Shown here: positions 16,344-25,048 of the stretch, in pieces | Layout of the letters: every line of letters begins with the position of its first letter | Position numbering within the stretch: position 1 is the first letter of the stretch | Assembly: GCF_001644195.2 (NCBI RefSeq) | Contig: NZ_LWBL02000048.1 | Span: 1 to 52,265, forward strand | Source: Bacillus marinisedimentorum | GTDB taxonomy: Bacteria; Bacillota; Bacilli; Bacillales; Bacillaceae_O | Direction of reading: 5' to 3' | Length of the DNA stretch: 52,265 bases | Translations under genes and position numbers: made by a program | The notes under the pieces: generated by a model | Databases searched by the model: none | What the model saw: the letters and a program-made list of their open reading frames with translations, nothing else | What the model was told of the DNA's origin: nothing

Positions 16344-17918
16344 ATGGCTTTTCATCCGACAATAGGAACGATTTTCGACCAGACGGTTCTGAAGTACCCG
16401 GAGAAGGAGGCCCTGGTGGACAAGACGCTGAATAAACGATGGACGTATGAAGAATGGCGCGATGATGTCCATCGCCTCGCGAATGCCTTGATGCAGGCAG
16501 GTGTAAAAAAAGGGGACAGGATTTCAACTTTCCTGTTCAATTCCAGCGAACTTGCCACCGTCTTCTTCGCCAGTGCAAAAATCGGAGCAGTGCTGAACCC
16601 GATCAATTTCCGGCTGAAGGCTCAGGAAATCGATTATATACTCGGCGATGCGAAACCGAAGGTGTTTTTATTCGAAAAAGCACTGGCCAGTCAGGTGGAA
16701 GCAGTATACGGGCAACATCCTGAAACGGCATTCTGGTATATCAATGAAGAAACGCCTGTATACGCCGAAAATTATTATGAAAAAAAGAACAGTGCTCCAG
16801 CTGATGAACCGGATGTTGAGGTAAGCGAGGACGATATATATGCCATCATGTATACAAGCGGGACGACCGGACGGCCAAAAGGAGTACTGCACCGTCACCG
16901 TGATATTGTGGAAATGAGCTTGATCTGTGCTGCGGTGATCAAATTGTCTGATCAGGATATCGGACTTGTCACTGCCCCGATGTTCCACTGCGCCGAGCTT
17001 CATTGCGCTTTCCTTCCGCGCGTCCATACCGGCGGAAGCAATATTATCATCCACCATTTTGATGCAAAACAGGTGCTTCAGACGATTGAGGAGGAAAACG
17101 TGACAACTTTCTTCGCAGCACCGACAATGTGGAATATGCTTCTTCAGGAAAACGTTGAAACCATGAAGCTTGACTCCCTGCGTGTCGGTCTCTATGGAGC
17201 GGCACCAATGGCTCCTGTCCTTGTGAAAGCAGTACGTGAGCGCCTTGGAATTGATTTGATCCAGGCATACGGACAGACGGAAATGGGGCCTGCGGTCACA
17301 TTCCTGGCAGAGAATGAGCAAATCACAAAAGCGGGTTCCGCCGGAAGGGCCGCCTATAATCATGAAATCCGTGTGGTTCGGCCAAATGAAAACGGCCCAT
17401 CAGAACCGGAGGACATATTACCGCCTGGTGAAGTGGGCGAAATCATCATCAAGGGGCCGTGCATGATGGCCGGATACTATAACAGGGAAGAGGCGACTGA
17501 GAAAGCGCTCTATAAAGGGTGGTACCATTCCAGCGATCTAGGCTTCATGGACAGGGACGGTTATTTATATGTAGCCGACAGAGTCGATGACATGATTATC
17601 AGCGGGGGAGAAAACGTGTATCCGCGGGAAGTGGAAGACTTGCTGCATGCCCATGAAGGGATTCTTGACGTTGCCGTCCTGGGCGAGCCGGATGAAAAAT
17701 GGGGCGAGCGGGTTGCAGCCTTTGTTGTTAAAAAAGATGAAACGCTGACTGAGGAAGAGTTGGAGGCCTATTGTAAAAACAGTGACCACCTGGCTGACTA
17801 CAAACGACCGCGGACGTATTATTTCGTGGACGAGCTGCCTCGAAACGCCAGCGGCAAAATCCAAAAGTTCCTGTTGAGGAAGCAGTTTGAAGAAAAGCAG
17901 GCAGATCCAACAGCATAA
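16344..17918 (+). CDS. Acyl-CoA ligase 1, AMP-forming (524 aa)
   Basis: A member of the adenylate-forming superfamily that activates a carboxylic acid to its CoA thioester via an acyl-AMP. The phosphate loop 'YTSGTTGRPKG' lies at about 170-180, the adenine motif 'YGAAPMAPVLV' and 'QAYGQTEMGP' follow, then 'GWYHSSDLGFMDRDGYLY' with the ribose-binding Asp, the hinge 'DRVDDMIISGGENVYPREVE', and the catalytic-lysine motif 'PRNASGKIQKFLLR'. Length is normal. The start has a GAGGAAGGGG RBS. It opens the cre-controlled run and is followed after 36 nt by the acyl-CoA dehydrogenase. Chain-length preference is not readable from sequence. Confidence 0.88.
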   Translation: MAFHPTIGTIFDQTVLKYPEKEALVDKTLNKRWTYEEWRDDVHRLANALMQAGVKKGDRISTFLFNSSELATVFFASAKIGAVLNPINFRLKAQEIDYILGDAKPKVFLFEKALASQVEAVYGQHPETAFWYINEETPVYAENYYEKKNSAPADEPDVEVSEDDIYAIMYTSGTTGRPKGVLHRHRDIVEMSLICAAVIKLSDQDIGLVTAPMFHCAELHCAFLPRVHTGGSNIIIHHFDAKQVLQTIEEENVTTFFAAPTMWNMLLQENVETMKLDSLRVGLYGAAPMAPVLVKAVRERLGIDLIQAYGQTEMGPAVTFLAENEQITKAGSAGRAAYNHEIRVVRPNENGPSEPEDILPPGEVGEIIIKGPCMMAGYYNREEATEKALYKGWYHSSDLGFMDRDGYLYVADRVDDMIISGGENVYPREVEDLLHAHEGILDVAVLGEPDEKWGERVAAFVVKKDETLTEEELEAYCKNSDHLADYKRPRTYYFVDELPRNASGKIQKFLLRKQFEEKQADPTA

Positions 17919-17954
17919 TAATACAAGGACATTACAGAAATGGAGGAAGCATAC

Positions 17955-19100
17955 ATGACAGCAGCTTATATAAAAGAGGAACATCGCATATTCAGGGATG
18001 CCGTCAGAAAGTTTCTTGATAAAGAAGCCCGCCCTTACTATGACCAGTGGGAAAAAGACGGAATCATTCCCAGGTCGCTCTGGACCAAAATGGGGGAAAA
18101 CGGTTTTCTTTGCCCATGGGTCAATGAAAAATATGGAGGATTTGAAGCCGATTTCGGCTACTCCGCCATTTTGAACGAGGAATTTGAAAGAATCGGATCG
18201 AGCCTGGTCGGAATCGGCCTGCATAACGATATTGTGGCGCCATACATCGCTGATTACGGGACGGAAGAGCAGAAACAGCGCTGGCTGCCAAAATTCATCA
18301 GCGGAGAAATGATCACTGCTATTGCGATGACTGAACCTGGGGCCGGGTCGGATCTCGCAGGCATCAGGACAACAGCTATCGCAAATGGAGATCATTATAT
18401 CGTAAATGGCGAAAAGACATTCATCACCAACGGGATCCACTCCGATCTTGTAGTAGTAGTCGTAAAGACGGACCCGAAAGCAAATCCGCCCCATAAAGGG
18501 ATGAGCCTGATTGCGATTGAGCGTGATACACCTGGATTTTCACGCGGCCGTAAGCTGGAAAAGGTAGGCCTTCACGCCCAGGATACAGCAGAGTTGATTT
18601 TTGAAGATGCGGAGGTGCCGACGGAAAACCTGATCGGTGAAGAGGGTAAAGGATTCTATTATTTGATGGAAAAGCTGCAGCAGGAGCGACTTGTTGTGGC
18701 AATTGCCGCGCAGGTGGCGGCAGAGGAAATGATGAAACAGACCCTTGACTTTGTGAAGACGAGAAAGGCGTTCGGAAAGCCGATCAGCAAATTGCAGACG
18801 GTGCAATTTCGCCTTGCAGAAATGGCGACCGAAATCGAAATCGGCAGGACATTCATTGACGATCTTATCACTCGCCACATGAATAAGGAGGATATCGTTT
18901 CCCAGGTATCGATGGCAAAATGGTGGACAACCGAAATGGCGAAACGGACAGCCGCCGAAGGCATACAGCTCCACGGCGGTTACGGGTATATGGAAGAATA
19001 CGAGATTGCCAGAAGGTACCGCGATATACCGGTATCTGCCATATATGCGGGCTCAAATGAAATTATGAAGTCAATTATCGCAAAGCGGATGGGCCTGTAA
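17955..19100 (+). CDS. Acyl-CoA dehydrogenase, LCAD/isovaleryl-type active site (381 aa)
   Basis: A flavoprotein introducing the alpha-beta double bond in acyl-CoA. Family signatures are 'AMTEPGAGSDLAGIRTTA' and 'VSMAKWWTTEMAKRTA', then 'QLHGGYGYMEEY'. In medium-chain enzymes the catalytic Glu sits in 'IYEGT'; here that block reads 'IYAGSNEIMK', so the base is probably the Glu of 'KLQQERLVV', the position used by long-chain and isovaleryl-CoA dehydrogenases. The start at 17955 is set by GGAGGAAG just upstream, since the ATG at 17940 overlaps that RBS. It sits between the first ligase and the racemase-like gene in one operon. Confidence 0.9.
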   Translation: MTAAYIKEEHRIFRDAVRKFLDKEARPYYDQWEKDGIIPRSLWTKMGENGFLCPWVNEKYGGFEADFGYSAILNEEFERIGSSLVGIGLHNDIVAPYIADYGTEEQKQRWLPKFISGEMITAIAMTEPGAGSDLAGIRTTAIANGDHYIVNGEKTFITNGIHSDLVVVVVKTDPKANPPHKGMSLIAIERDTPGFSRGRKLEKVGLHAQDTAELIFEDAEVPTENLIGEEGKGFYYLMEKLQQERLVVAIAAQVAAEEMMKQTLDFVKTRKAFGKPISKLQTVQFRLAEMATEIEIGRTFIDDLITRHMNKEDIVSQVSMAKWWTTEMAKRTAAEGIQLHGGYGYMEEYEIARRYRDIPVSAIYAGSNEIMKSIIAKRMGL

Positions 19101-19102
19101 CG

Positions 19103-20239
19103 ATGACAGCAGGCTTCCAAATGCTTGAAGGAATCCGTGTTCTTGATTTTTCCCAGTATCTCCCGGGCCCTTCGGCAAGTTTGCGGCTTGCCGATATGGG
19201 GGCGGAAGTCATCAAGGTGGAATCACCTGCTGGCGATCTTGCCCGCAGTGTCGGCGGAAGCAGCCAGGAGAACACTCCGGTTTTCAGGCTCAACAATTCC
19301 GGAAAGAAAAGTGTGGTCGTAAATCTTAAAGAAAGGGAAGAACGCGAACGGATACTGAACCTTATTAAAACGGCGGATGTGCTGATCGAAAGTTTCCGGC
19401 CCGGGGTGATGCGCAGACTGGGGCTTGATTATGAAAGTACAGGAAAAGTGAAGCGGAATCTCATTTATTGTTCAATAAGCGGTTACGGCCAGGACGGAGA
19501 ATTCAGCAGGCTGGGCAGCCATGATCTGAATTACATGGCAGTGAGCGGGATGCTTTCCCAATTTAAGGACAGCAAGGGCAGGCCAGTGCATCCGACGGTC
19601 ACACTTGCTGACATGGCAGGCGGCATGGCGGCCAGTGAAGCGATCACAGCAGCGCTTTTTAAAAGGGAGCGTACAGGTGAAGGCAGTTATATCGATCTTG
19701 CGCTGATTGATGGAATGGCGGCATTTTTAAGCCACCATTACACCATGAGTGCCGAATCCGGCATTGAAACGGGCATTGAACCGCTAAACGGCCAGCTTGT
19801 GTCCTATCACTTATATGAAACGGCGGATGGCCGGTTTGTAAGTCTTGCCGCCCTCGAACCGAAATTCTGGCGCAGCTTTTGCGAAGCTGCCGGAAAAGAA
19901 GAATGGCTTTCAGCCCATCTCTCCCCGGCTGATTCAAGTAATCCGGTATATGCCGATATCCAATCCTTTTTTCTATCGAAAACGATGAAAGAGTGGCGCA
20001 TATTCGGTGAAACCGTGGATTGCTGCCTTATACCTGTCCTGGAACCCGGTGAGGCGTCAGCCCACCCATTACTGAAAGAGAGAGGTCTTGCAAGAAGCGG
20101 AAACGGCGGCGGTGTCCTGACGGCTACCGGCTATGGACGGCCAGCCGGCACCCGCGGGCCCTCTCCGGAACTCGGTGAACATACTGAAGAAGTGTTGGGC
20201 ATGTTACCTGTAATGAAAATCAGAGAGGATGAGAAATAA
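19103..20239 (+). CDS. CaiB/BaiF-fold protein, probable alpha-methylacyl-CoA racemase (378 aa)
   Basis: The N-terminal block 'GPSASLRLADMGAEVIKVE' is general to the CaiB/BaiF CoA-transferase fold. Several features point to the racemase branch (AMACR): 'ADVLIESFRPGVMRRLGL', 'GSHDLNYMAVSGML' with H140, and 'LADMAGGMAA' with D170. These correspond to the His and Asp acid-base pair of mycobacterial and human AMACR. The length also fits. AMACR epimerises 2-methyl-branched acyl-CoAs so that the dehydrogenase can act. It starts 2 nt after the dehydrogenase stop and its stop overlaps the next start, so coupling is tight. A succinyl-type CoA transferase remains possible. Confidence 0.75.
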   Translation: MTAGFQMLEGIRVLDFSQYLPGPSASLRLADMGAEVIKVESPAGDLARSVGGSSQENTPVFRLNNSGKKSVVVNLKEREERERILNLIKTADVLIESFRPGVMRRLGLDYESTGKVKRNLIYCSISGYGQDGEFSRLGSHDLNYMAVSGMLSQFKDSKGRPVHPTVTLADMAGGMAASEAITAALFKRERTGEGSYIDLALIDGMAAFLSHHYTMSAESGIETGIEPLNGQLVSYHLYETADGRFVSLAALEPKFWRSFCEAAGKEEWLSAHLSPADSSNPVYADIQSFFLSKTMKEWRIFGETVDCCLIPVLEPGEASAHPLLKERGLARSGNGGGVLTATGYGRPAGTRGPSPELGEHTEEVLGMLPVMKIREDEK

Positions 20240-21861
20240 TGATGAATACACCTTTACTGCTGCCTTTGATGATGGAACATGCGGAGAAGTTTTTTTCAGA
20301 GAAGAAAGTGATCAGCCGTACAACAGCCGGAAAGATGGAAATGACATACGCAGAAATCGGGCGCCGGACGAGGGCTCTTGCCAGCGCTCTTGAAAAGCTG
20401 GGCGTCGGGCGCGGCGATAGAGTGGGAACCTTTGCCTGGAACCATCATCGCCACCTTGAAGCTTATTTCGGAATACCGGGCATGGGCGGTGTCCTCCATA
20501 CGATCAACTTGCGTCTGTCTCCAGAGCATATCAGCTATATCGTCAATCATGCTGAAGATAAAGTTCTGCTGATTGACGCCGATTTGCTCCCGCTCATTGA
20601 AAGGGTGAAGGATGCATTTAATACGGTTGAAGCTTATGTTGTGATGACAGATGATGAAACTCTTCCGGAGACGTCACTTTCACCTGTTTATCATTACGAA
20701 AAATTGCTTGCGGACGGGGATGAAGATTATGAGTTTGTGAAGGACATGGACGAAAATTCACCCGCCGGCATGTGCTATACGTCAGCGACAACCGGCAATC
20801 CTAAAGGTGTCGTCTATTCCCACCGCGGCATTGTGCTTCACAGCCTGGCGCTGGGGCTTGCAGACAGTGCAGCCATTTCGGAATCTGACCGGGTGATGCC
20901 GGTTGTGCCGATGTTCCATGCGAATGCCTGGGGTATGCCTTTTGCTGCTGTGTGGTTCGGCTCCACACAAATTATGCCCGGTCCGCAGTTCACGCCGAAA
21001 GTGCTTGCCGAATTGATCGATCAGGAAAAAGTGACACTCACAGCGGGTGTACCGACAATCTGGCTCGGTCTGTTGAAAGAGTTGGAAGAAGGAAACTATG
21101 AAACATCGAGCCTGCGTGCCGTGCTTTGCGGGGGATCAGCTGCTCCGAAAGGAATGATCAAGACATTTGAATCCAAATACAGCATTCCATTCATCCATGC
21201 ATACGGAATGACTGAAACATCACCGCTTGTTGTCCTGTCGAGGCTGAAGAGCAATCAGGAAAATCTGGGAGAGGAAGAAAGACTTGATATCCGAGCAAAA
21301 CAGGGATACCTCGTGCCAGGCGTGGAAATGAAAGTGGTCGGTAAAGATGGTGAAATAAAATGGGACGGCGAGGAAATGGGTGAATTGCTGCTGCGCGGTC
21401 CCTGGATTGCGAGTGAATATTATAACGATGACCGAACAGAGGAGGCATTCCGGGACGGCTGGCTGTATACGGGTGATGTGGTCACTGTCGACAACGAAGG
21501 GTTCATCAAAATCGTCGACCGTACGAAAGATTTAATCAAGAGCGGCGGTGAATGGATTTCATCCGTCGATTTGGAAAATGCACTAATGGCGCATGAGGGC
21601 GTTTTCGAAGCAACAGTCATTGCAGTGCCGCACGAGGAATGGCAGGAGCGGCCGGTTGCTGCGGTTGTCCTTAAAGAGGACCACAAAAACAAGGTAACCA
21701 AAGAAGAACTGCTTGACTTTTTGCGGCCGCAGTTTGCGAAATGGTGGCTTCCGGATGATATCGTCTTCATGGAAGAAATTCCAAAAACGTCTGTCGGAAA
21801 GTTCCTTAAGCGGGCCCTGCGTGACCAATTGAAGGAGCATTTGTCTTCGCGTCAGGCATGA
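20239..21861 (+). CDS. Acyl-CoA ligase 2, AlkK-like medium/long-chain type (540 aa)
   Basis: An AMP-forming acyl-CoA synthetase. The phosphate loop is 'TSATTGNPKGVVYSHRG' (about 181-197), where Ala replaces the usual Gly, as in the AlkK/YngI-like medium-chain branch. Other marks are 'MFHANAWGMPF', 'HAYGMTETSPLV', 'GWLYTGDVVTVDNEGF', 'DRTKDLIKSGGEWISSVDLE' and the catalytic-lysine block 'PKTSVGKFLKRALR'. The 'GGEWISS' hinge is also typical of this branch. The start overlaps the racemase-like stop by one base, and the ATG three bases later is an equal choice. It is thus part of the same operon as the dehydrogenase. Confidence 0.88.
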   Translation: MMNTPLLLPLMMEHAEKFFSEKKVISRTTAGKMEMTYAEIGRRTRALASALEKLGVGRGDRVGTFAWNHHRHLEAYFGIPGMGGVLHTINLRLSPEHISYIVNHAEDKVLLIDADLLPLIERVKDAFNTVEAYVVMTDDETLPETSLSPVYHYEKLLADGDEDYEFVKDMDENSPAGMCYTSATTGNPKGVVYSHRGIVLHSLALGLADSAAISESDRVMPVVPMFHANAWGMPFAAVWFGSTQIMPGPQFTPKVLAELIDQEKVTLTAGVPTIWLGLLKELEEGNYETSSLRAVLCGGSAAPKGMIKTFESKYSIPFIHAYGMTETSPLVVLSRLKSNQENLGEEERLDIRAKQGYLVPGVEMKVVGKDGEIKWDGEEMGELLLRGPWIASEYYNDDRTEEAFRDGWLYTGDVVTVDNEGFIKIVDRTKDLIKSGGEWISSVDLENALMAHEGVFEATVIAVPHEEWQERPVAAVVLKEDHKNKVTKEELLDFLRPQFAKWWLPDDIVFMEEIPKTSVGKFLKRALRDQLKEHLSSRQA

Positions 21862-21990
21862 CAGTCTAAAAGAAAATGGTTTTATTTATATGAACGGTGA
21901 GGAAAGAAAGGCATGGAGCGGCTTACCTGCGGCACCTGTACTTCTGGGGGCTGAATCCGGGCAAAACGAATAACAGGGGGAGATGGACGG

Positions 21991-23538
21991 ATGCACTTAG
22001 GTTTGACACTGGAACGGAACGTTTCAAGGCTTGGTGAGAAACCGGCACTCATTTTTGAAGGAAGGACAACATCTTATCGGCAGCTGAATGCGGATGTGAA
22101 CCGGATTGCAAATGGCATGATTGAAGCCGGCATTGAAAAAGGCGATAAAATCGCAATGGTCATGAAAAACTCGGATGACTTTGTGAAGGTTTTTTATGCC
22201 ATTATGAAGGCCGGAGCTGTCGCGGTGCCGGTAAACTTCCGGCTGACCGCTTCTGAAATCAACTACATCCTTGGTGATTCAGATTCCGTGATGGCCGTTT
22301 TTGATTCCGAATTTGCAGAAGTCATCAACAGAGCGTCCGAAGGGATGGATGCCATCAGCCATAAGGTTGCGGCCGGAGGGTTCAAGGAGCCGGGACAGGT
22401 GTCACTGGAAGAGTTCATATCCGGTGATGAAAGCAATCCAGGCGTTGACATAAGCGAGAGTGACGATGCGCAAATTTTGTATACGAGCGGGACGACCGGG
22501 CGGCCGAAAGGAGCACTCCTCGATCACCACCGCGTATTTCATGTCGGTGTCAACCTCATGGCGATGATGGCTGTCACCCCTGATGACAGGATGCTTCATC
22601 TGGCACCGCTCTTCCATTGCGCCGAACTGAACTTGTTCATGGTTCTCGGTACATTTGTCGGCTGCACGCAGATCATCCATAAGGACTTCAATCCGGTTGA
22701 TGTGCTGAAAGCGATCGAAGAGCATAACATCACGCTCTTCTTCGGTGTGCCGACGATGTACAACTTCCTTCTTCAAGTGCCGAACGCAAATGAATTCAAT
22801 CTGTCTTCCATCAGGGCATGTGCATATGGGGCCGCTCCGATGCCGGTATCCCTTATTGAAAAATCGATGGAATTGTTCGGCCATGACCGGTTCTATAATC
22901 TTTGCGGTTTGACAGAAGGGGGTCCGACGGGTATTTGTCTCACCCCTGAAGGACATAAGACGAAGCTTGGCACAGCCGGAAGGCCAATCCCGGGTACGGA
23001 AGCAAGGGTTGTCGATGATACCGGTGAAGATGTCGAGCCAGGCCGAATCGGCGAGTTCATTTTGCGCGGCGAGACGATCATGAAAGAGTATTACAACAAG
23101 CCGGAAGAAACACAAAAAGCGCTGAAGGACGGCTGGCTGTATACCGGTGATCTCGCTGTCATTGATGAAGACGGCTACATTTCGCTTGTCGACCGTAAAA
23201 AAGACATGATCATTTCAGGCGGTGAAAATGTATACTCAACTGAAGTGGAACAGATTTTATACAGCCATCCGCAAATTCTGGAAGCGGCAGTCATCGGCGT
23301 CCCGCATGAAGTCTGGGGCGAAACGGTTGCAGCTGTCATCGTACCGAAAGAAGGGCAGGCAATCGATCATGAAGAAGTGAGGGACTATTGCCGGCAATCG
23401 CTGGCAGGATACAAAGTGCCGAAGATCTTATATGAAATGGAGCAGCTTCCGCGCAATGCATCAGGTAAAGTGCTGAAATACAAGCTCCGATCCCAATATT
23501 CGATAGATGAAACCGACGAAAAGAAGATGAACATGTAA
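21991..23538 (+). CDS. Acyl-CoA ligase 3, LcfB/YhfL-like (515 aa)
   Basis: The third AMP-forming acyl-CoA ligase of the island. It carries 'LYTSGTTGRPKGALLDHHR' (about 163-181), 'YGAAPMPVSLIEK', 'YNLCGLTEGGPTG' where Cys-Gly replaces the usual Tyr-Gly, 'GWLYTGDLAVIDEDGY', 'DRKKDMIISGGENVYSTEVE' and 'PRNASGKVLKYKLR'. It resembles ligase 1 more than ligase 2 in all blocks, so the pair may come from duplication. It has a good AGGGGGAG RBS. A 129-nt gap precedes it without clear terminator or promoter, so it is probably reached by read-through from the operon. A large hairpin with T-run closes it. Confidence 0.87.
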   Translation: MHLGLTLERNVSRLGEKPALIFEGRTTSYRQLNADVNRIANGMIEAGIEKGDKIAMVMKNSDDFVKVFYAIMKAGAVAVPVNFRLTASEINYILGDSDSVMAVFDSEFAEVINRASEGMDAISHKVAAGGFKEPGQVSLEEFISGDESNPGVDISESDDAQILYTSGTTGRPKGALLDHHRVFHVGVNLMAMMAVTPDDRMLHLAPLFHCAELNLFMVLGTFVGCTQIIHKDFNPVDVLKAIEEHNITLFFGVPTMYNFLLQVPNANEFNLSSIRACAYGAAPMPVSLIEKSMELFGHDRFYNLCGLTEGGPTGICLTPEGHKTKLGTAGRPIPGTEARVVDDTGEDVEPGRIGEFILRGETIMKEYYNKPEETQKALKDGWLYTGDLAVIDEDGYISLVDRKKDMIISGGENVYSTEVEQILYSHPQILEAAVIGVPHEVWGETVAAVIVPKEGQAIDHEEVRDYCRQSLAGYKVPKILYEMEQLPRNASGKVLKYKLRSQYSIDETDEKKMNM

Positions 23539-23641
23539 ATTGCGGTAAGCGTTTGAGGAAACGGTAATTGCTCCCTCAAAAAAGGAAATCTGACAGAGGT
23601 TGTCGAATGATAAATGTGATGGGTGAAAAGCCGGAATACGG

Positions 23642-23693
23642 CCCGCTGCATGACAGCTGACGGATTGCCATCAGCTTGCATGGGCGGGTTTTT
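23642..23693 (+). terminator. Large imperfect terminator hairpin after ligase 3
   Basis: CCCGC (23642-23646) pairs with GCGGG (23684-23688). CATG arms and AGCTGA/TCAGCT extend the stem inward, and TTTTT follows. It lies about 105 nt past the stop and 57 nt before yhaR. Confidence 0.65.
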
Positions 23694-23749
23694 CCTTGAG
23701 GTCGAACGAAGCACATTCATGTACATAACGAAAAACCAGGAGGGGTAAA

Positions 23750-24538
23750 ATGGAACTTCTCAGTGAGACGAAAACAATCAATCTTCAAAAGGAAGGCAGG
23801 ATTCTGTTTCTTGAACTGAACCGGCCGGACGTACTGAATGCAATGGACGTGGAAATGATTCATGAATTAAATGAAACGATGCGGGAAATCAGAGAACGAA
23901 AAGAAGAAATCCTTATCATCACAGGGAGCGGACGGGGGTTTTCCGCAGGCGGTGATATCCGGACGATGCTGACAGAAATGGATGAGTCACAATTTGATCC
24001 GGTAATGGACAAAATCAGTGAAATGATCAGATCCCTTTACACGATGCCAAAACTGGTCATCAGTGCTATTCACGGTCCAGCCGCCGGACTTGGCTTCAGC
24101 TTTGCTCTCGCCGCTGATTACCTGATTGCGAGCCCGCAGGCGAAATTCGCCATGAACTTCATCAAGATCGGCCTCATACCGGATGGCGGCGGCCACTTCT
24201 TTATGGATAAACGCCTGGGACCTGAAAAGGCGAAACGGATTATATGGGAAGGTAACAATATGGAAGCGGCAGAAGCGCTTGAAGCCGGATTGATTGATGA
24301 AATTGCAGGTGAGGATGTCCTGGACGCGGCCCGATCAAAGGCGGATGAATGGCTGAATCACCCGGTCCTGGCAATGATCGCCACAAAACAGATTATGTCC
24401 AATCTTAATGTTGAAAAACTTGACCGCGTTCTTGGCATGGAAAAAGTGAAACAATTGGAAATGCGAAGAACGGAAGATCACCAGGAAGGCATCACCGCTT
24501 TTTTGGGTAAGCGCAAACCGGAATATAAAGGGCGCTGA
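23750..24538 (+). CDS. yhaR: YhaR, enoyl-CoA hydratase/isomerase family (262 aa)
   Basis: A crotonase-fold enzyme. 'ELNRPDVLNAMDVEM' opens the fold; the two oxyanion-hole segments are 'RGFSAGGDIR' and 'HGPAAGLGFSFALAADY'. At the second catalytic position the sequence reads 'IGLIPDGGG', with Asp in place of the hydratase Glu as in PaaG/isomerase-like members, and the first Glu is also not obvious, so the exact reaction is uncertain. It is expected to act on enoyl-CoA from the upstream dehydrogenase. The start has AGGAGGGG. It is separated from ligase 3 by a terminator, so it may have its own promoter, and a very strong terminator follows. Confidence 0.85.
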   Translation: MELLSETKTINLQKEGRILFLELNRPDVLNAMDVEMIHELNETMREIRERKEEILIITGSGRGFSAGGDIRTMLTEMDESQFDPVMDKISEMIRSLYTMPKLVISAIHGPAAGLGFSFALAADYLIASPQAKFAMNFIKIGLIPDGGGHFFMDKRLGPEKAKRIIWEGNNMEAAEALEAGLIDEIAGEDVLDAARSKADEWLNHPVLAMIATKQIMSNLNVEKLDRVLGMEKVKQLEMRRTEDHQEGITAFLGKRKPEYKGR

Positions 24539-24570
24539 GAGCCGCTGTAGTGCCAACATTTCATTTATTG

Positions 24571-24616
24571 AAAAACGCCTTCCACACACTTCATCCAGTG
24601 TGTGGAAGGCGTTTTT
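24571..24616. terminator. Strong bidirectional terminator between yhaR and the YhzD-like gene
   Basis: A perfect 20-bp stem: an arm starting AAAAACGCCTTCC and its full complement ending GGAAGGCGTTTTT, with a TCATCC loop. The T-run on both strands serves the convergent genes at either side. Confidence 0.93.
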
Positions 24617-24714
24617 AATAGTTAGGAGCTGTAGTCAGGAAAAATTGCCCTGTAAACGAGGGCGGCCCTGGAACCGTTTTATTCCGCTAAGCGGTTGCCA
24701 TACACATTTCTTCT

Positions 24715-24909
24715 TTAACGTGAAGAGGAGTTAAACGCGACAAGTTCCCCTGCGGAAGAGGTGACGCGGTAGTTCCGTTTGTCGTACCCTTCATCCTCAA
24801 TGCGGTTTTCACCTATTTGTTTTGCGTCATTATCATTTGGTGCTTCATATGTTTCCTCAAGCAGCTTTTCGCCGCTGTCATCAAAAACAGTAAGTGTATA
24901 CGTCTTCAT
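24715..24909 (-). CDS. YhzD-like small protein (64 aa)
   Basis: A small soluble protein that begins 'MKTYTLTVFDDSGEKLLEE' and has 'EAPNDNDAKQIGENRIEDEG', fitting the YhzD-like family (a short beta-hairpin plus helix fold). It is acidic, with no membrane segment or cysteine. The start is well supported by AAAGGGG 8-9 nt upstream. It converges with yhaR and diverges from yhaQ, so it is a lone gene. No function is known to me for this family. Assignment rests on length and overall pattern and not on a distinctive motif. Confidence 0.65.
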   Translation of the reverse strand: MKTYTLTVFDDSGEKLLEETYEAPNDNDAKQIGENRIEDEGYDKRNYRVTSSAGELVAFNSSSR

Positions 24910-25048
24910 CTTTTACATCCCCTTTGTCGAAAATCGTCTAGTTAACATATTCGCAATCATTTCCTTTTTTCCTTCTTCTTCATTTAAAAAAATGAAACCT
25001 GAACTTCTGTGCAAACGTTATAATAGATATAGATGAGGAGGGACAATC

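Noticed and set aside
23544-23557. Second cre-like sequence GGTAAGCGTTTGAG after ligase 3
   Set aside because: Three mismatches to the consensus, including outer positions, and it is not placed next to a clear promoter.
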